Shown here: piece by piece, positions 45,803 to 55,753 of the stretch
Position numbering within the stretch: the stretch's first letter is position 1
How the letters are laid out: every line of letters starts with the position of its first letter
Source: Pseudoneurospora amorphoporcata
Lineage: Eukaryota > Ascomycota > Sordariomycetes > Sordariales > Sordariaceae
Reading direction: 5' to 3'
Assembly (NCBI GenBank): GCA_033297205.1
Contig: MU859108.1
Span: 1-64,000 of the forward strand
Length of the DNA: 64,000 nt
Program-made: the position numbers and the translations under genes
Notes under the pieces: generated by a model
What the model was told of the DNA's origin: nothing
What the model saw: only the letters and a program-made list of their open reading frames with translations
Database searches by the model: none

Positions 45803-46672
45803 TCAACTCAACTGACACAAGAGTAAATGTCTTTGCGGTAGGCACAGCGACGACTTGTGGGCTAACGCAATCGTGAGCTCTGCATCGCCGAGCTCCTTGC
45901 ATCTCAAATGGATGCCTGACTCGGGGAATTTGTGTGTGCAGTCGTAACAGCCCATCCAGGTCAAAACCTCCTTGGCACAGGTAGAACAAGTTCGAGAGTC
46001 AGTGGTTCCGTAGGCAACTTCGAAGACAGCATCGTCGTACACCTCGTCAGCCCAGAACCTTCTCCAAGTGTGGGTGTCAGGCTGGGGTGCCATGCGGATG
46101 GCCCTCTTCCCTGAACAGTGGGATTTCCCACTGCTCCAAGCCGACAGTAACTTTCGGAACTTGAGAGATGCAAAAAATGAGGAGTGGGTAGCCCACTTAC
46201 CGCCCTTTGTTTTGATTCCAGCCATAGTCGTCCATCTTACCCAGAAACTTTCAATCCAGTGTTCATCTCCGTTGCAATGTTCAATCTCGAATGTGTGGTT
46301 ACCCAGTCGCTTGAGTCTCCTTGCATGAGCCCAAACATGTTTCAAACCCCAACGGCAACGCCCCATGGCCTTGAGAGCATAGGCATGGCTGGTACACTGA
46401 ATGATCTCCACACGCAGTGAACCGAAGTCATCCCCGGTGTGTAGAGCGAGTGACTGATGGAGGAAGCCTTGATTCGACCAATTTTCAACTCTACTCCCCG
46501 TGATCGGGACTCCTGGAAGGTTCACGCGGCAGATGACTTCCAGCGTGGTGGCGTCCAAAGGAAGGGCGGTCGTGTCAGGATCTCCAAAATCCTCGTTCTT
46601 GCTCTGCGAAATTAGTGACTTGTCGGAGGAAAAGACTGCCTCAGCAACCTGGCCGTCGACACTGGGATCCAT
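45803..46672 (-). CDS. local paralogue family, member A (with CxxC pairs)
   Basis: Two exons on the minus strand: 46201-46672 (472 nt) and 45803-46110 (259 residues). The 90-nt intron is in frame and stop-free but has GTAAGT and TTCAG, and lies at the same place and phase as the intron in members B and D. Exon 1 has PLDATTLEVICRVNLPGV, then HAYALKAM and WVRWTTMAG, matching the same blocks in B and D. The C-terminal block is LTIALAHKSSL. Unlike the others, A lacks the LAxALDKAMKxHxG segment after the intron and instead has two CxxC pairs (C199/C202 and C212/C215), a possible zinc knuckle. I do not recognise the family; no signal peptide or membrane span is seen. The open frame continues upstream of 46672, but the paralogue comparison favours this ATG. 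Confidence 0.6.
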   Translation of the reverse strand: MDPSVDGQVAEAVFSSDKSLISQSKNEDFGDPDTTALPLDATTLEVICRVNLPGVPITGSRVENWSNQGFLHQSLALHTGDDFGSLRVEIIQCTSHAYALKAMGRCRWGLKHVWAHARRLKRLGNHTFEIEHCNGDEHWIESFWVRWTTMAGIKTKGGKWATHSSFFASLKFRKLLSAWSSGKSHCSGKRAIRMAPQPDTHTWRRFWADEVYDDAVFEVAYGTTDSRTCSTCAKEVLTWMGCYDCTHKFPESGIHLRCKELGDAELTIALAHKSSLCLPQRHLLLCQLS

Positions 46673-47493
46673 GGTCTGCGAGAAAGTGGAAGTCGTGTTG
46701 GCCGCCCGGAAAGAGGAGAGATGATGTGTAGCGGGTGTCCTTAATTCAATGGGCTTGATGAGGAAGTCGTGATAGTCGAGTAGTTGGACGTTGCGGAGGC
46801 GAAATAGAGAAGTGTCGACGGGGAAAGGTGATGAGAGAAAAGGAAGAGGGAAGTAGGAAGGTGCTCTAATTCTAGTTTCGTCGCTGCAGCTCGTCCCCGA
46901 CCCCTGCCATCGTTTGGCCACAGGATGGTGAAAAAAAGAAAAGAAAAAAAAAAAAAAAAAGATCTCTGTTCTTTCGAGCTATCTCATTTTCGGATAAGAG
47001 AAGGACGTACCCACGATGGTTAAGTGACGTTAGGTAAGGTACATGTGGCCTGCCACGAAGTGCCAGGCAGCATAATTCAGTGCAGTCGCTCTATCCATCA
47101 TTGGCAAGAGCAGGAGCAGATTACAAGAGCTTCTTTAGCTACCGTCCGCAAGTGGAAGGTGCCTTGAGTTTAGGCCCTCCCGTGGGCATCTCTGACAACA
47201 AATTGAGGAAGGTAGGATGAGAATCTGAAATGAGGAAGTGCGCAACCAGTGACGTCTACGATGTGCACCTCTTGTACTTTCCTGGAGTCGCGAATAGTGG
47301 ATACATCTTTCACTTTCCATTCATCATCCCACTCGCAATTTTCTCCCAGGCGTAGCCAAATTCCCCCTCCTCTTCCGCTATCGCGCATCCACGACCACCT
47401 GTTCTGTCTTGTCGAGTAGGATCAGCGCTTTCCAACTGCTGCTTACTGGGTCACTACCTGCAAAAGCGGTCTCGCTCGATCTCATTTCTGGCG
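46673..47493. other. bidirectional promoter region between paralogues A and B
   Basis: 820 bases between two divergent family members. It contains an A-rich run at about 46932-46961. No gene is supported. Confidence 0.45.
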
Positions 47494-48617
47494 ATGTCGA
47501 CGTCACCTAGCAAAGCTGAGCTCGATGAGCTGTTCGCTCCCTCTGTCGAATCTATGATTGCCAAGGGACAGCGCGAAGAATTTCCATGGGATCGCGGCAC
47601 GCTCACCACCCATCTCCCCTTGGATCCCACCACTCTTGAGGTTCTCTTTCGAGTCAACCTCCCAAAGGTCATTCTTCGGAGAGACTGCAATTTCGAGGAT
47701 GTGTTCTTCACGGACTACGGTTTTGGACGCACAATCAGTTTACCTATCGACCACGCGACCAAACAAAGCCCGAGCTATCGCCAGGTAGACTATGCCTGAC
47801 AATCAGGCAGAGCGACGGCTACGTGAATGCTGTCAGGACAATGAGCGATGCTCTTCGAGCAAAAGATTGCAAGGCTAGGAATGAATACGAGCCCGCGAAA
47901 AGCTGGTATGGAAATTACAGTCTGGAGAACCGACAAGCAACGGCATTCATTTGGGTGCGGTTTACTACTGTAGTTGAGCTATTGCACACTATCCCTGAAG
48001 GTTAGTCCAGTAATACCCACCGTGTCCGAGGGAACAAAAGCTCTAGATATTGACCATTGAACAAATCTCCAGGTTCCGGCACCGGCGTGGTGATAGACGT
48101 TAGAGGACTCGCGACAGCACTTGACAAAGCCATGAAAGACCACGAAGGGCCTGCATCAACTGTTCCGAAGGGCTGCATTTATGGTGCATCTATCCCAAGC
48201 CGGTTCACTGTCGACAAGATGGAGCTTTTGAGTTTTGAATTCAGCCCTAGTACCGATTCCCACAGAGAGTTCGTTGTAAAACAGGAGGAGATGGCATATG
48301 AGGTTAACAAAACTTTCAACCACAGGCCCGTCGAGGGTATAACGGCATCAGGTAATCTGGAAAACCAGCTTCAGATGACCTGTCGGAAAGTGAAAGCAAA
48401 AGCACAGCTGGTCATTCGAATTGCTCACCAAACTTCGATGTGGCCTACCGAGAGGGTGTTTGAGTTACAATGTTTCAGTCGCTTTGAGGGATCCGACACC
48501 GACGAGAAACCAGATTGCCTTAAGAGCTTAGGGAGCTTGGAGAGCCTGGAGAGCTCAGATAGCTTGGGAGGCAATCCCGGGGACGAGCCGGCTGGTTCCT
48601 GGGGGCTGTCAGCTTAG
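47494..48617 (+). CDS. local paralogue family, member B
   Basis: Best model: exons 47494-47737, 47785-48000 and 48073-48617 (334 residues). The N-terminus MSTSPSKAELDELF leads to PLDPTTLEVLFRVNLPKV, parallel to A and D. The frame then meets a stop at about 47797, while homology resumes in another frame as LTIRQSDGYVNAVRTM. A 47-nt intron (weak donor GTTTAC, CAG acceptor at 47784) would restore the frame; the alternative is a frameshift and a dying gene. The second intron (GTTAGT to CAG) falls exactly where A and D have theirs, in phase 1 after the WVRFTT block. The C-terminal half has LATALDKAMKDHEG, VPKG and the ending LVIRIAHQTSMWP, plus a private tail of Leu-Ser-rich repeats. Function unknown. 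Confidence 0.5.
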
Positions 48618-48819
48618 GTCTACGGGGTCATGGAAGATGGCAGAAGAAGAGCAGATCACCATTTACAATAGGAATAGAACGAGCTGCAGTTTCTTGGGCT
48701 GGAAAATTTCACGGGAAATGACGCTCGTCTGAATGGTTGCTCAGCTGCTTGGCCCCGTCGAAGCCATCATTGCAAGGAGCTAGAACGAAGATTTCCCTAA
48801 TAGTCACAAATGCCGCTTC

Positions 48820-49606
48820 ACTCAACTTTCCCTGGATCCTGACACTCTCCAAGCCATCTGCTCCATGAACCTTCCCAAGGCTTTTGTTTCCCGCGACGAT
48901 GACCAACTGGATTTCTTTGACAAAGGTGTTACGCAAATACTTTGGTTGAGTTGCACCGAAAGGATTCATTCTGGCCTGGGGGAAAACATCTAATGATTGT
49001 TGCTGAGTGCAAAAGCTAGGTACGTCAATGCCATCAAGGTAATGAAGGGGGCGATCCTGAGCACAGACAATGAATACAGACCTATGAACGACAACAGGCT
49101 GCGAAACTATGGTCGAGTCCGCTGATGGATCGAGGCTTCTCTGGGCTCGATTTTACAAAAGAGTTGTCGAGTTCGGTATTTCAGATAAGGACTGTGGTAA
49201 GTGCCCGGTTTCCGGAATCTTGGTAGGCTGAGCAGGATTAGGTAACTGATTCTTATTACCACAACCAGTCGACTGCACCTCTCCTGGGATAGACTGCGGA
49301 CGGATTGCTTCAGCGCTTGACAAAGCCATGAAAGAACATAAAGGATGCGTCTCCGCGGTGCCGGAGTCAAAGATCTACGAGCACGATATGCCAGAACACT
49401 TCCCGATCGGCGAACCCATACTTCTGCAATTTTTCATGGGTATGGGTACGCATTCCTGCAAAAATTTTAGCCTGGGAAAAAGAGTTGGAGCTGGAAATTG
49501 CCAAGGCCTTCGTGGAGGTGAAAGGCGGTGCAAAAACCACAGCACCGAAGTCAGTGCGACTTTTCAAACGAATGAGAAGGTTAGGCTTGGTATTCGAACC
49601 GCCTAA
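48820..49606 (+). pseudogene. local paralogue family, decayed member C
   Basis: Pieces of the family can be followed through this stretch in broken frames. LSLDPDTLQAICSMNLPKAFVSR (about 48823-48893) matches the first conserved block; a stop follows at about 48990. YVNAIKVMKGAI and LRNYGRVR then match the middle block, with a stop at about 49123. After an intron-like gap (GTAAGT at about 49198 to CAG near 49268) GRIASALDKAMKEHKG matches the post-intron block, and a last open piece ends at about 49606. The start codon, the WTRWTT block and the C-terminal AHKSSLWP block are damaged or lost. This is a pseudogene of the A/B/D family. Confidence 0.65.
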
Positions 49607-50386
49607 AAAACTTCGCTTTGGCCTAGCAAGCATATGTTTGTTTTGCAACCTTGAGCGGTGTCCTAGGTGGAGAGGATCATGTTTCTTCGCCAAGAGCGTC
49701 TGGGTGCTATCAGTGGGTAGGATACCGTGACAGGGTGTGATATCGAGACCGGCAGTGATAGTGCTGGGAATTAGATGATGGCTAAAGTATTCCCGGTCTC
49801 ATTAAGACTCTCTGGAGGTCTGACAGTCTAGTCGTAACTATGGGAGCAAGTCGGCCGTGAACTTGGAACCTATGTCTTGCAAAAGACTTGGCGATGAGGA
49901 AATATGGCATCTGGCATCCACTCATCTCCAGAAATGCATTTGAGTGAGCGTGCCAACCATCGGTCTAGATTCTCCAGATCCGTTTGAATTGCCGCGTGGT
50001 TTCATTTCTCGAAAACAACAACCGGGAGACTCGGTAGGCATATAGGCAAGGCGAAGCATAGTCTTTTGTATTTCGTCACCCGTCCGACACTTGCCTATCA
50101 GCATGGATGGATGGATGGGTAAAAGTTTGAGACATCCGTCGGACAATCTGCACGAATCTGGGGAACAAGGAGTTCGGAGCAGTAAATGTAACGGCTTGGC
50201 GAATTGTCTGTATTCTAGTCGGGCTACATCGTGAGATGAGCTGACCGGGCGCGGTGGTGACGGCAGCCATGTACATGGCGGACTGCTTGAGCTTGGCGTT
50301 CGGTGGCCGGTTTCATAATGAACTTGATGTCGCGCCTAAAGGTGAGGTAAGTAGTAGTCATATCAATTGCGTGCCAGTGTTGGAAC

Positions 50387-50480
50387 GAGAAGAAATGGGG
50401 GAGGGGGAAGGGGGGAAAACAAAAGGGGAAGAAGAAAAGGGGGAAAAGAAAAGGGGCGAGAAGAAAAGGGGCCCGGGATG
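50387..50480 (+). repeat. G-rich polypurine tract
   Basis: Nearly unbroken purine DNA with repeated GAAAAGGGG-like units and many runs of four to six G. It could form triplex or G-quadruplex structures. Confidence 0.8.
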
Positions 50481-50816
50481 GGGAGAATGTACGGGTTAGG
50501 GTTAATTCCAGCAACCCACTTTCGGCTCGTCGAACCTTTAGGGGCGGCCGGTATCAGCGGTTTCCGTGATAGAGCTTGGTTTCCGCGTAGACTTTGAAGA
50601 GTCAAAGAGGAATATGGCGGTCATGATTGACGTCGTCGTGGCTTCGGATGTTGCGAACGGGTTATCAGATTTGCCATGCCGGCGTTCGTCTCCCAATTCC
50701 GATCTTGCTCTGAGAGCTGTGGCGCAACCATCTAGTCGACGCATCCTCAGTTCATGGATGCCCAGCAAGTTGTGAATTTCTTGGCCTAGTCGTTTGTCTC
50801 TCGACTGCTGTATCGC

Positions 50817-50846
50817 ATCGCTGGATCGCTGGATCGCTGGATCGCT
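50817..50846 (+). repeat. 8-bp tandem repeat (CGCTGGAT)n
   Basis: About 3.6 perfect copies of an 8-base unit in non-coding DNA. Confidence 0.8.
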
Positions 50847-52339
50847 GTGCTACTCCAAGTTTGCGTCAGTCAGGTTTTGTCCACATCACTGTCGACGCGC
50901 ACAACGTCTCTTGGCAGGGAGGCATTGCGCGACTCGAGAGTAGTAGTGAAGAGTCGAGGGGGAAAGATGTGATATTACCTCCTGTCGGTGACCTGGCTTT
51001 GGACGGCGAGATTGCAAACATCAAAGTCCGTACCCCTTTGAGCGTTCACTTGTCAATACAGTATTGGGGCCAAGTCGTGTCAGGCAGACCCATAGACTTA
51101 GTCGGTATTACCCGTGTGAGTAAGATCATCATGATAATGAAAGGTTGAACTGCGCCCAGATGGCATTGTTATCTTGGGACATTGCGTATTTCGGGGCCTC
51201 GCAGGGCAGAGTTGACGAGTGCAGTGGTTGACGGCACGAGGACCCTGGACGATGGAGCGATCTCGCGGTGGGCAATCTGCCAAGCCAAGCCAACTCAAGC
51301 CCCCGTCTTGGCGCTTCATATGTGGTTTGGGACCAAGACTTTTGGCGGTTGCCAGTGGTTTGAAGCTGTGTGAGGCTGTGAAACTGGCTGCGTGCGTTAT
51401 CATGGTCGGGCTGCTGTGTGTTAGTCAGGAAGTGTCAAGGTTAGAGTTAGGTTGCCCGTCGAGGTGTTCAGATGATGAGCCGCTCGATTCGGGCCGGCGG
51501 GTCACGATGCCAAGCCAACGATCTGCAGCGAGGATGAACACCGGTGTCGGCTTGGCGACCGCTCAGAGACCGCCAAGCGTGCAGTGCTGTGGCTCATGGC
51601 AGGAGCAAAGTCAAGCTGAACACGAACCGGTAGTACCTTATTCTAGTTGTTGAGATTCGGAGGTCAATTGGAAAAGGCTGCCAATCTTAGGTTGTGGGCA
51701 ACTGCGTGGAACGGAAGATGCCGACAAGTTGCTGTTGCTGTTTTCCAAGAAACTAAGACCCCAAGCGATATGGTATGATTGCTTGGCCCAACTTCCTCCT
51801 TTTACACTATACAACCCCGGATTTGCGACAGCCCAGGCATGCATGGGCAAACTGGAAATGATGCCACTATCGAAAATAGCTTCATGTGAGTAACGGATAT
51901 CTCCATCAATCCGAGTGTGTTGGCAGTGGATAGTGGTGAACTCGTGAGCAGGCCAGGAGTCGCACTCGGCAGCAACCCCGCAGCAGATATCCCGAGTTGA
52001 AGGTGCAACAACGCGCCCGTGACACCTCACACCACACTCTACGTAGCTCTAGTGGGCATTTGCGCCATTTGGGGTCCGCAGCGGGCAATCTGAGCCAATC
52101 TGATCCTGCCGGTCCGTCATGGTGCCAAGAACACCAAGGCATCGGCACTCCAAGACACCACGGTTCGCTGCATCGCCGACTCCAGTTCCCTTTTTATGGG
52201 CGATTCTGGTGGGGGTCCGCGTTGTCTCCTCCATGGATCTTCTTCGTCAGCGCATATCCCGCTCTGTGTCTTGGCTTGAGCTTGGCTTTTGTGATCTCCA
52301 TGACGAGTGTCATAAGGTATGTATTCCTCCTCCATTACC

Positions 52340-52349
52340 TATATTTAAA
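52340..52349 (+). promoter_or_regulatory. TATA box candidate for the N-myristoylation-motif gene
   Basis: TATATTTAAA lies about 156 bp upstream of the ATG at 52506, followed by a pyrimidine-rich leader ending in a good start context (CCAAAATGGG). Confidence 0.45.
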
Positions 52350-52505
52350 GGCCTCATTCCCATGGCCCTCCTTTCACCTCGATTCCCAACCCACATCTCC
52401 AATCAACAACGATTTCAAGGCTACTTGTTTATCATATTTGTCTCTCTTGATAATCAAGCCAATCCTCTCTTACTGAACCTACTCCATTTCAACAACACAT
52501 CCAAA

Positions 52506-52811
52506 ATGGGCTCCTCCATGTCTAGGCATCAACACAAGCGCGGCGAGTTTCTCTTCAGCAGGCCCAAGTCGCCCCGCCACCGCTCGCCTACCCCCTACCC
52601 CCACGATAGGCGCTCCCTCAACGACGACAATGATGGCATCCAGATCCTGTCAAAGGTGCCGTCGATTGCAAAGCCTACCCAGGCACCCATCAAGATGGTC
52701 GAAAGACCCCTGGCTCGTCAACATATCAGTTTCGAAGACAAGCCCGCAGTCATCAGCTTCGAAGTTCACAACCCCAGAAGGTTGAACCGCTTCGAACGCC
52801 TCACCACCTGA
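52506..52811 (+). CDS. small basic protein with N-myristoylation signature
   Basis: A 101-residue product starting MGSSMSRHQHKRG. Gly2 and Ser6 fit the N-myristoyltransferase rule, and the following His/Lys/Arg cluster could help membrane binding, as in other myristoylated peripheral proteins. The rest is Pro/Ser/Arg-rich and probably disordered (SRPKSPRHRSPTPYPHDRRS), with SP and TP sites that could be phosphorylated, ending in a short ordered-looking segment (HISFEDKPAVISFEVHNP). A TATA element, a CAACA-rich leader and a strong start context support real expression. No family recognised. It lies between members C and D of the paralogue cluster. A chance ORF is possible. Confidence 0.5.
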   Translation: MGSSMSRHQHKRGEFLFSRPKSPRHRSPTPYPHDRRSLNDDNDGIQILSKVPSIAKPTQAPIKMVERPLARQHISFEDKPAVISFEVHNPRRLNRFERLTT

Positions 52812-54643
52812 ATAACGCCTATCAGGAATTGACGAGCAAACTGGATTCCTTCAGCAGTTCGGCCACGTAACGCACCAGCCAAAAACCACCAAAGCGCCAA
52901 AGACCGAGCTGCTCAATTTTTTGGTCTGCATTAGGGCTTGCAAATGGCGTTTGATCACATTCGTCCGTGAGGCATCTGGTGCCAAGCACGCTGCTCGGCA
53001 ACACTCGGACTACCTCGAGTTCACCGACCGCAAAATGTCAGATCTCACTCAGAGACACCATTCTGATATTCCTGCCAGTCGATTCATCGAGCCGCGTGTG
53101 ATGCCCCTGTCCCCGCGTGGCAGTGGCGTTTGCGGTGACGGGCTTGGCACGGATATCCCGTCTTCTTGGCTGCATCGCATGAACCGCCAAGGAGAGCGGC
53201 ATTCAGGGCACTGGACGATCGCTTCTTCCAGAAAAAGGCCCGAGGCCGAGGGACAGCATAGCAGACGGGAGGAAGCACCTGCTGGCTTGCATCGGAAAAA
53301 AGGAGGTCTACTAGACGGCATATGCTTCGTGGCTTCTTTCGCTTTCCATTACGTTGGATTCCTTTATCGGCGTCATCGTGCTTTGGTGTCTCATAGCTCG
53401 TTTGCATTTCACAGCAGGAGGCTGCCCTTTCGTCGGGGATATGCTGCGACATTTTTGCCTTTCACGACATGATGGTATGCCAAACTGGCATGCAGTCGTG
53501 GCCGAGCTAGTTACGGGCTAGCTTAGGAGAAGACCGAGGGACTGGACATGACAGCCAGTCACACTACTGTCGGAGGATGGTGCATATATCGCTCACGGCA
53601 CTTTTTTCCCCTTCAGTTGTACAACAGAAGGAGGAATTTTCTTCGGAATTATGTACATGTGGTGTACCCGGTACACGACAGGAATGAGTCTGCAGAGAAG
53701 GATAGGAAGTCGGCATTGTTGTATTGCATGGAGGTCATCATCTGTACAGTCAGCATCACAGACACGGCGTTATTCCGGAGTTCTGAGAATTCGCAAGTGG
53801 TAGAACAGACTATAGACCTGCTCAAAACATGTTCTATTCTCACTATATGGACCGCATGTGATCTACTTCGCTACATTCTTTCTTCATGGGAATCTCGATC
53901 GGTTTCAACGAACCGGTTCGACCGGCAACTCCCGTTTTCGAGCAGAATCAACTTTCAGCAGTCCTGAGTCGGCAAAATTCAACGCAAGAAACAGACGCCT
54001 ATTGAGCCAGGAGGGACTTTGCATCACAACTCCTTTGGCTAGTCGTGTAGATGTAGACGGTCAGTGTAGGCCAAGCGGTGAGAGTTGATGGCCATCAATC
54101 GTCTCATTTTCGAGCCACCGATACCTGTTTGCCCCGGGAAAATGACGGTGCCTTCTTCACATGACTTCCTTCCCTATTCACGATTACTGCCTCAACTTTT
54201 TGGGAGGGGTTGGGGCATGGTCCGATTTTCGCGAGCGATAGGATGAATCTGGAGAGCAAGTTCCATTTTCCTTTTTTTGCGAGCTTATAGAATTGGTGGA
54301 TGCCTGTTGAAAGTGGGATTACGGCTGGTTGCTACTTCCGTTTCCAACGTTCTCGGCTTAATTGGCCCTAGTGGCGAGAGTGCTGGGTGCGGTAGTAGGT
54401 AAGGTAGATGTCAGAGTAAACGCTACTTGGAAAGAGTAACCCTCTCACTGTCTGGTATTTTGATCGGTTTGCTGTCTGAAACGGAACCGGTTCTTCATCC
54501 GAACTGCTTTCGAGGAGAAGGCGGCACATCTTGCCAGTCAGAAAGTGAGGCTGGCGATGGTTCATCTTAACGAGAGACAAGATGACATTGAGTGGAGGCG
54601 GAGTTGCGAGTCCTGAGCTCTCGACACCTTGCTCCCTGGCCAG
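52812..54643. other. 1.8 kb spacer with one weak ORF
   Basis: The frame 53035-53472 (+) would code 145 residues from an ATG in AAAATG context, with one hydrophobic stretch and many Arg, but no homology is recognised and codon use is unremarkable, so it is not called. The rest is AT-richer and empty. Confidence 0.35.
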
Positions 54644-54649
54644 TATAAG
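54644..54649 (+). promoter_or_regulatory. TATA box candidate for paralogue D
   Basis: TATAAG about 158 bp upstream of the ATG at 54802, followed by a CAACA-rich leader. Confidence 0.4.
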
Positions 54650-54801
54650 GTCGTGAAATTTCTTCCACCTTGCACGCTTCTCTCCCTCCGTTCTCTTTTA
54701 CTCATCAGCCCAAGCTACATTCGTCGAGTGGCACCAATCAGAGAAACCCTCATACGAACACAACAACCACCACCATCATACATCAACTCGGAAACAAGGA
54801 A

Positions 54802-55753
54802 ATGCCATCTACCAGGTCCCAGATCGCGAAGCTGCTTGAGCCTGCTCCGCCGGTTGAGTCACTGATTGCGGCGGGATTCAACGAGGAGTTGGGCAAGTCC
54901 CAAAACACAACTCTCCTTCCTCTGGACCTGGGATCTCTGGAGGCCATATGCCGGCTGTATTTTCCTGGGGTTTCGCTTGAGCGGCTTTCCGTCAGTGAAT
55001 CGTTTCTCGATGAGCCCCTTGGCTTCCAGCAGGTTGCCAGATTCTCCTGCGGTACCGAATTCCGCCCTTTTCAGATCACAATCACGCAGACTACCAGTCA
55101 TATTGATGCCGTCAAAACCATGGTGGCCCTGTGCTCCATGATCTACCAACAAGGCAAACGTGATCTGGAAGCCGTGAAGGACAAGTTGCTGGGAAATTAC
55201 GTAGTCAAATCGGAGGATAACAAGCTTGTTGTCTGGACTCGTTGGACGACAGCCATTCAGCTGTATATCCCTGGTAAGAAATCTTGATGTCTTCATTCTT
55301 GAGAAATGGCCTTATCTTAACCGCGCTTTAGATCTTTCCGAGTATTACGACAGTGATCCGTCCGTGGACATTCTGGCCCTAGCCACCTCCCTTGATAACG
55401 CTTTGAAATCCCACAAGGGAACCATCACCAATGTTCCGAAGGCGGGCTTGGATGAGGGTTTTGGACTGCCGGATATCTCCGGCGCCCACACAACTGAGAC
55501 CATTGAAGCCATATTCGAGTATGGCATTCATCCTGTTAGAGAATGTAGGGTGAACCAAGTTGAGAAGGCATGGGTGGTGAAAGATGACGCTACCTTAATG
55601 CACGGCAACATCGAGAATGCCGGAGGCCGCTTCCACTCTGAGCTGACGGTAACTTGCCACAAACCCGACACAGCACTAAAGATTGCGTTCCTTATGGCTC
55701 ACAAGTCTTCGCTGTGGCCAGTCAGGGACGAATGCATTCTAAATGAATTTTAG
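54802..55753 (+). CDS. local paralogue family, member D (apparently intact)
   Basis: Two exons: 54802-55273 (472 nt, the same length as exon 1 of member A) and 55332-55753, 297 residues. The 58-nt intron (GTAAGA, CTTAAC, TAG) is phase 1, directly after the WTRWTTAIQLYIP block, as in A and B. Conserved blocks in order: VESLIAAG near the N-terminus (as VESMIAKG in B), PLDLGSLEAICRLYFPGV, ITITQTTSHIDAVKTM, WTRWTT, LATSLDNALKSHKG, and the ending LKIAFLMAHKSSLWP. There is no signal peptide, membrane span or catalytic motif that I know. It is the cleanest copy and the best guide to the family fold. An ATG further upstream in the same frame is less likely because A and B start at the equivalent place. 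Confidence 0.65.

Larger units (their letters stand above)
49607..52339. other. 2.7 kb spacer within the paralogue cluster
   Basis: No gene supported. Contains a G-rich polypurine tract at about 50387-50480, a four-fold 8-bp repeat (CGCTGGAT) near 50817-50846 and scattered short frames on both strands without recognisable content. Confidence 0.4.

Noticed and set aside
53035..53472. 145-residue plus-strand ORF
   Set aside because: No domain, no homology recognised and an Arg/Ser-rich composition typical of chance frames; only the start context is decent.
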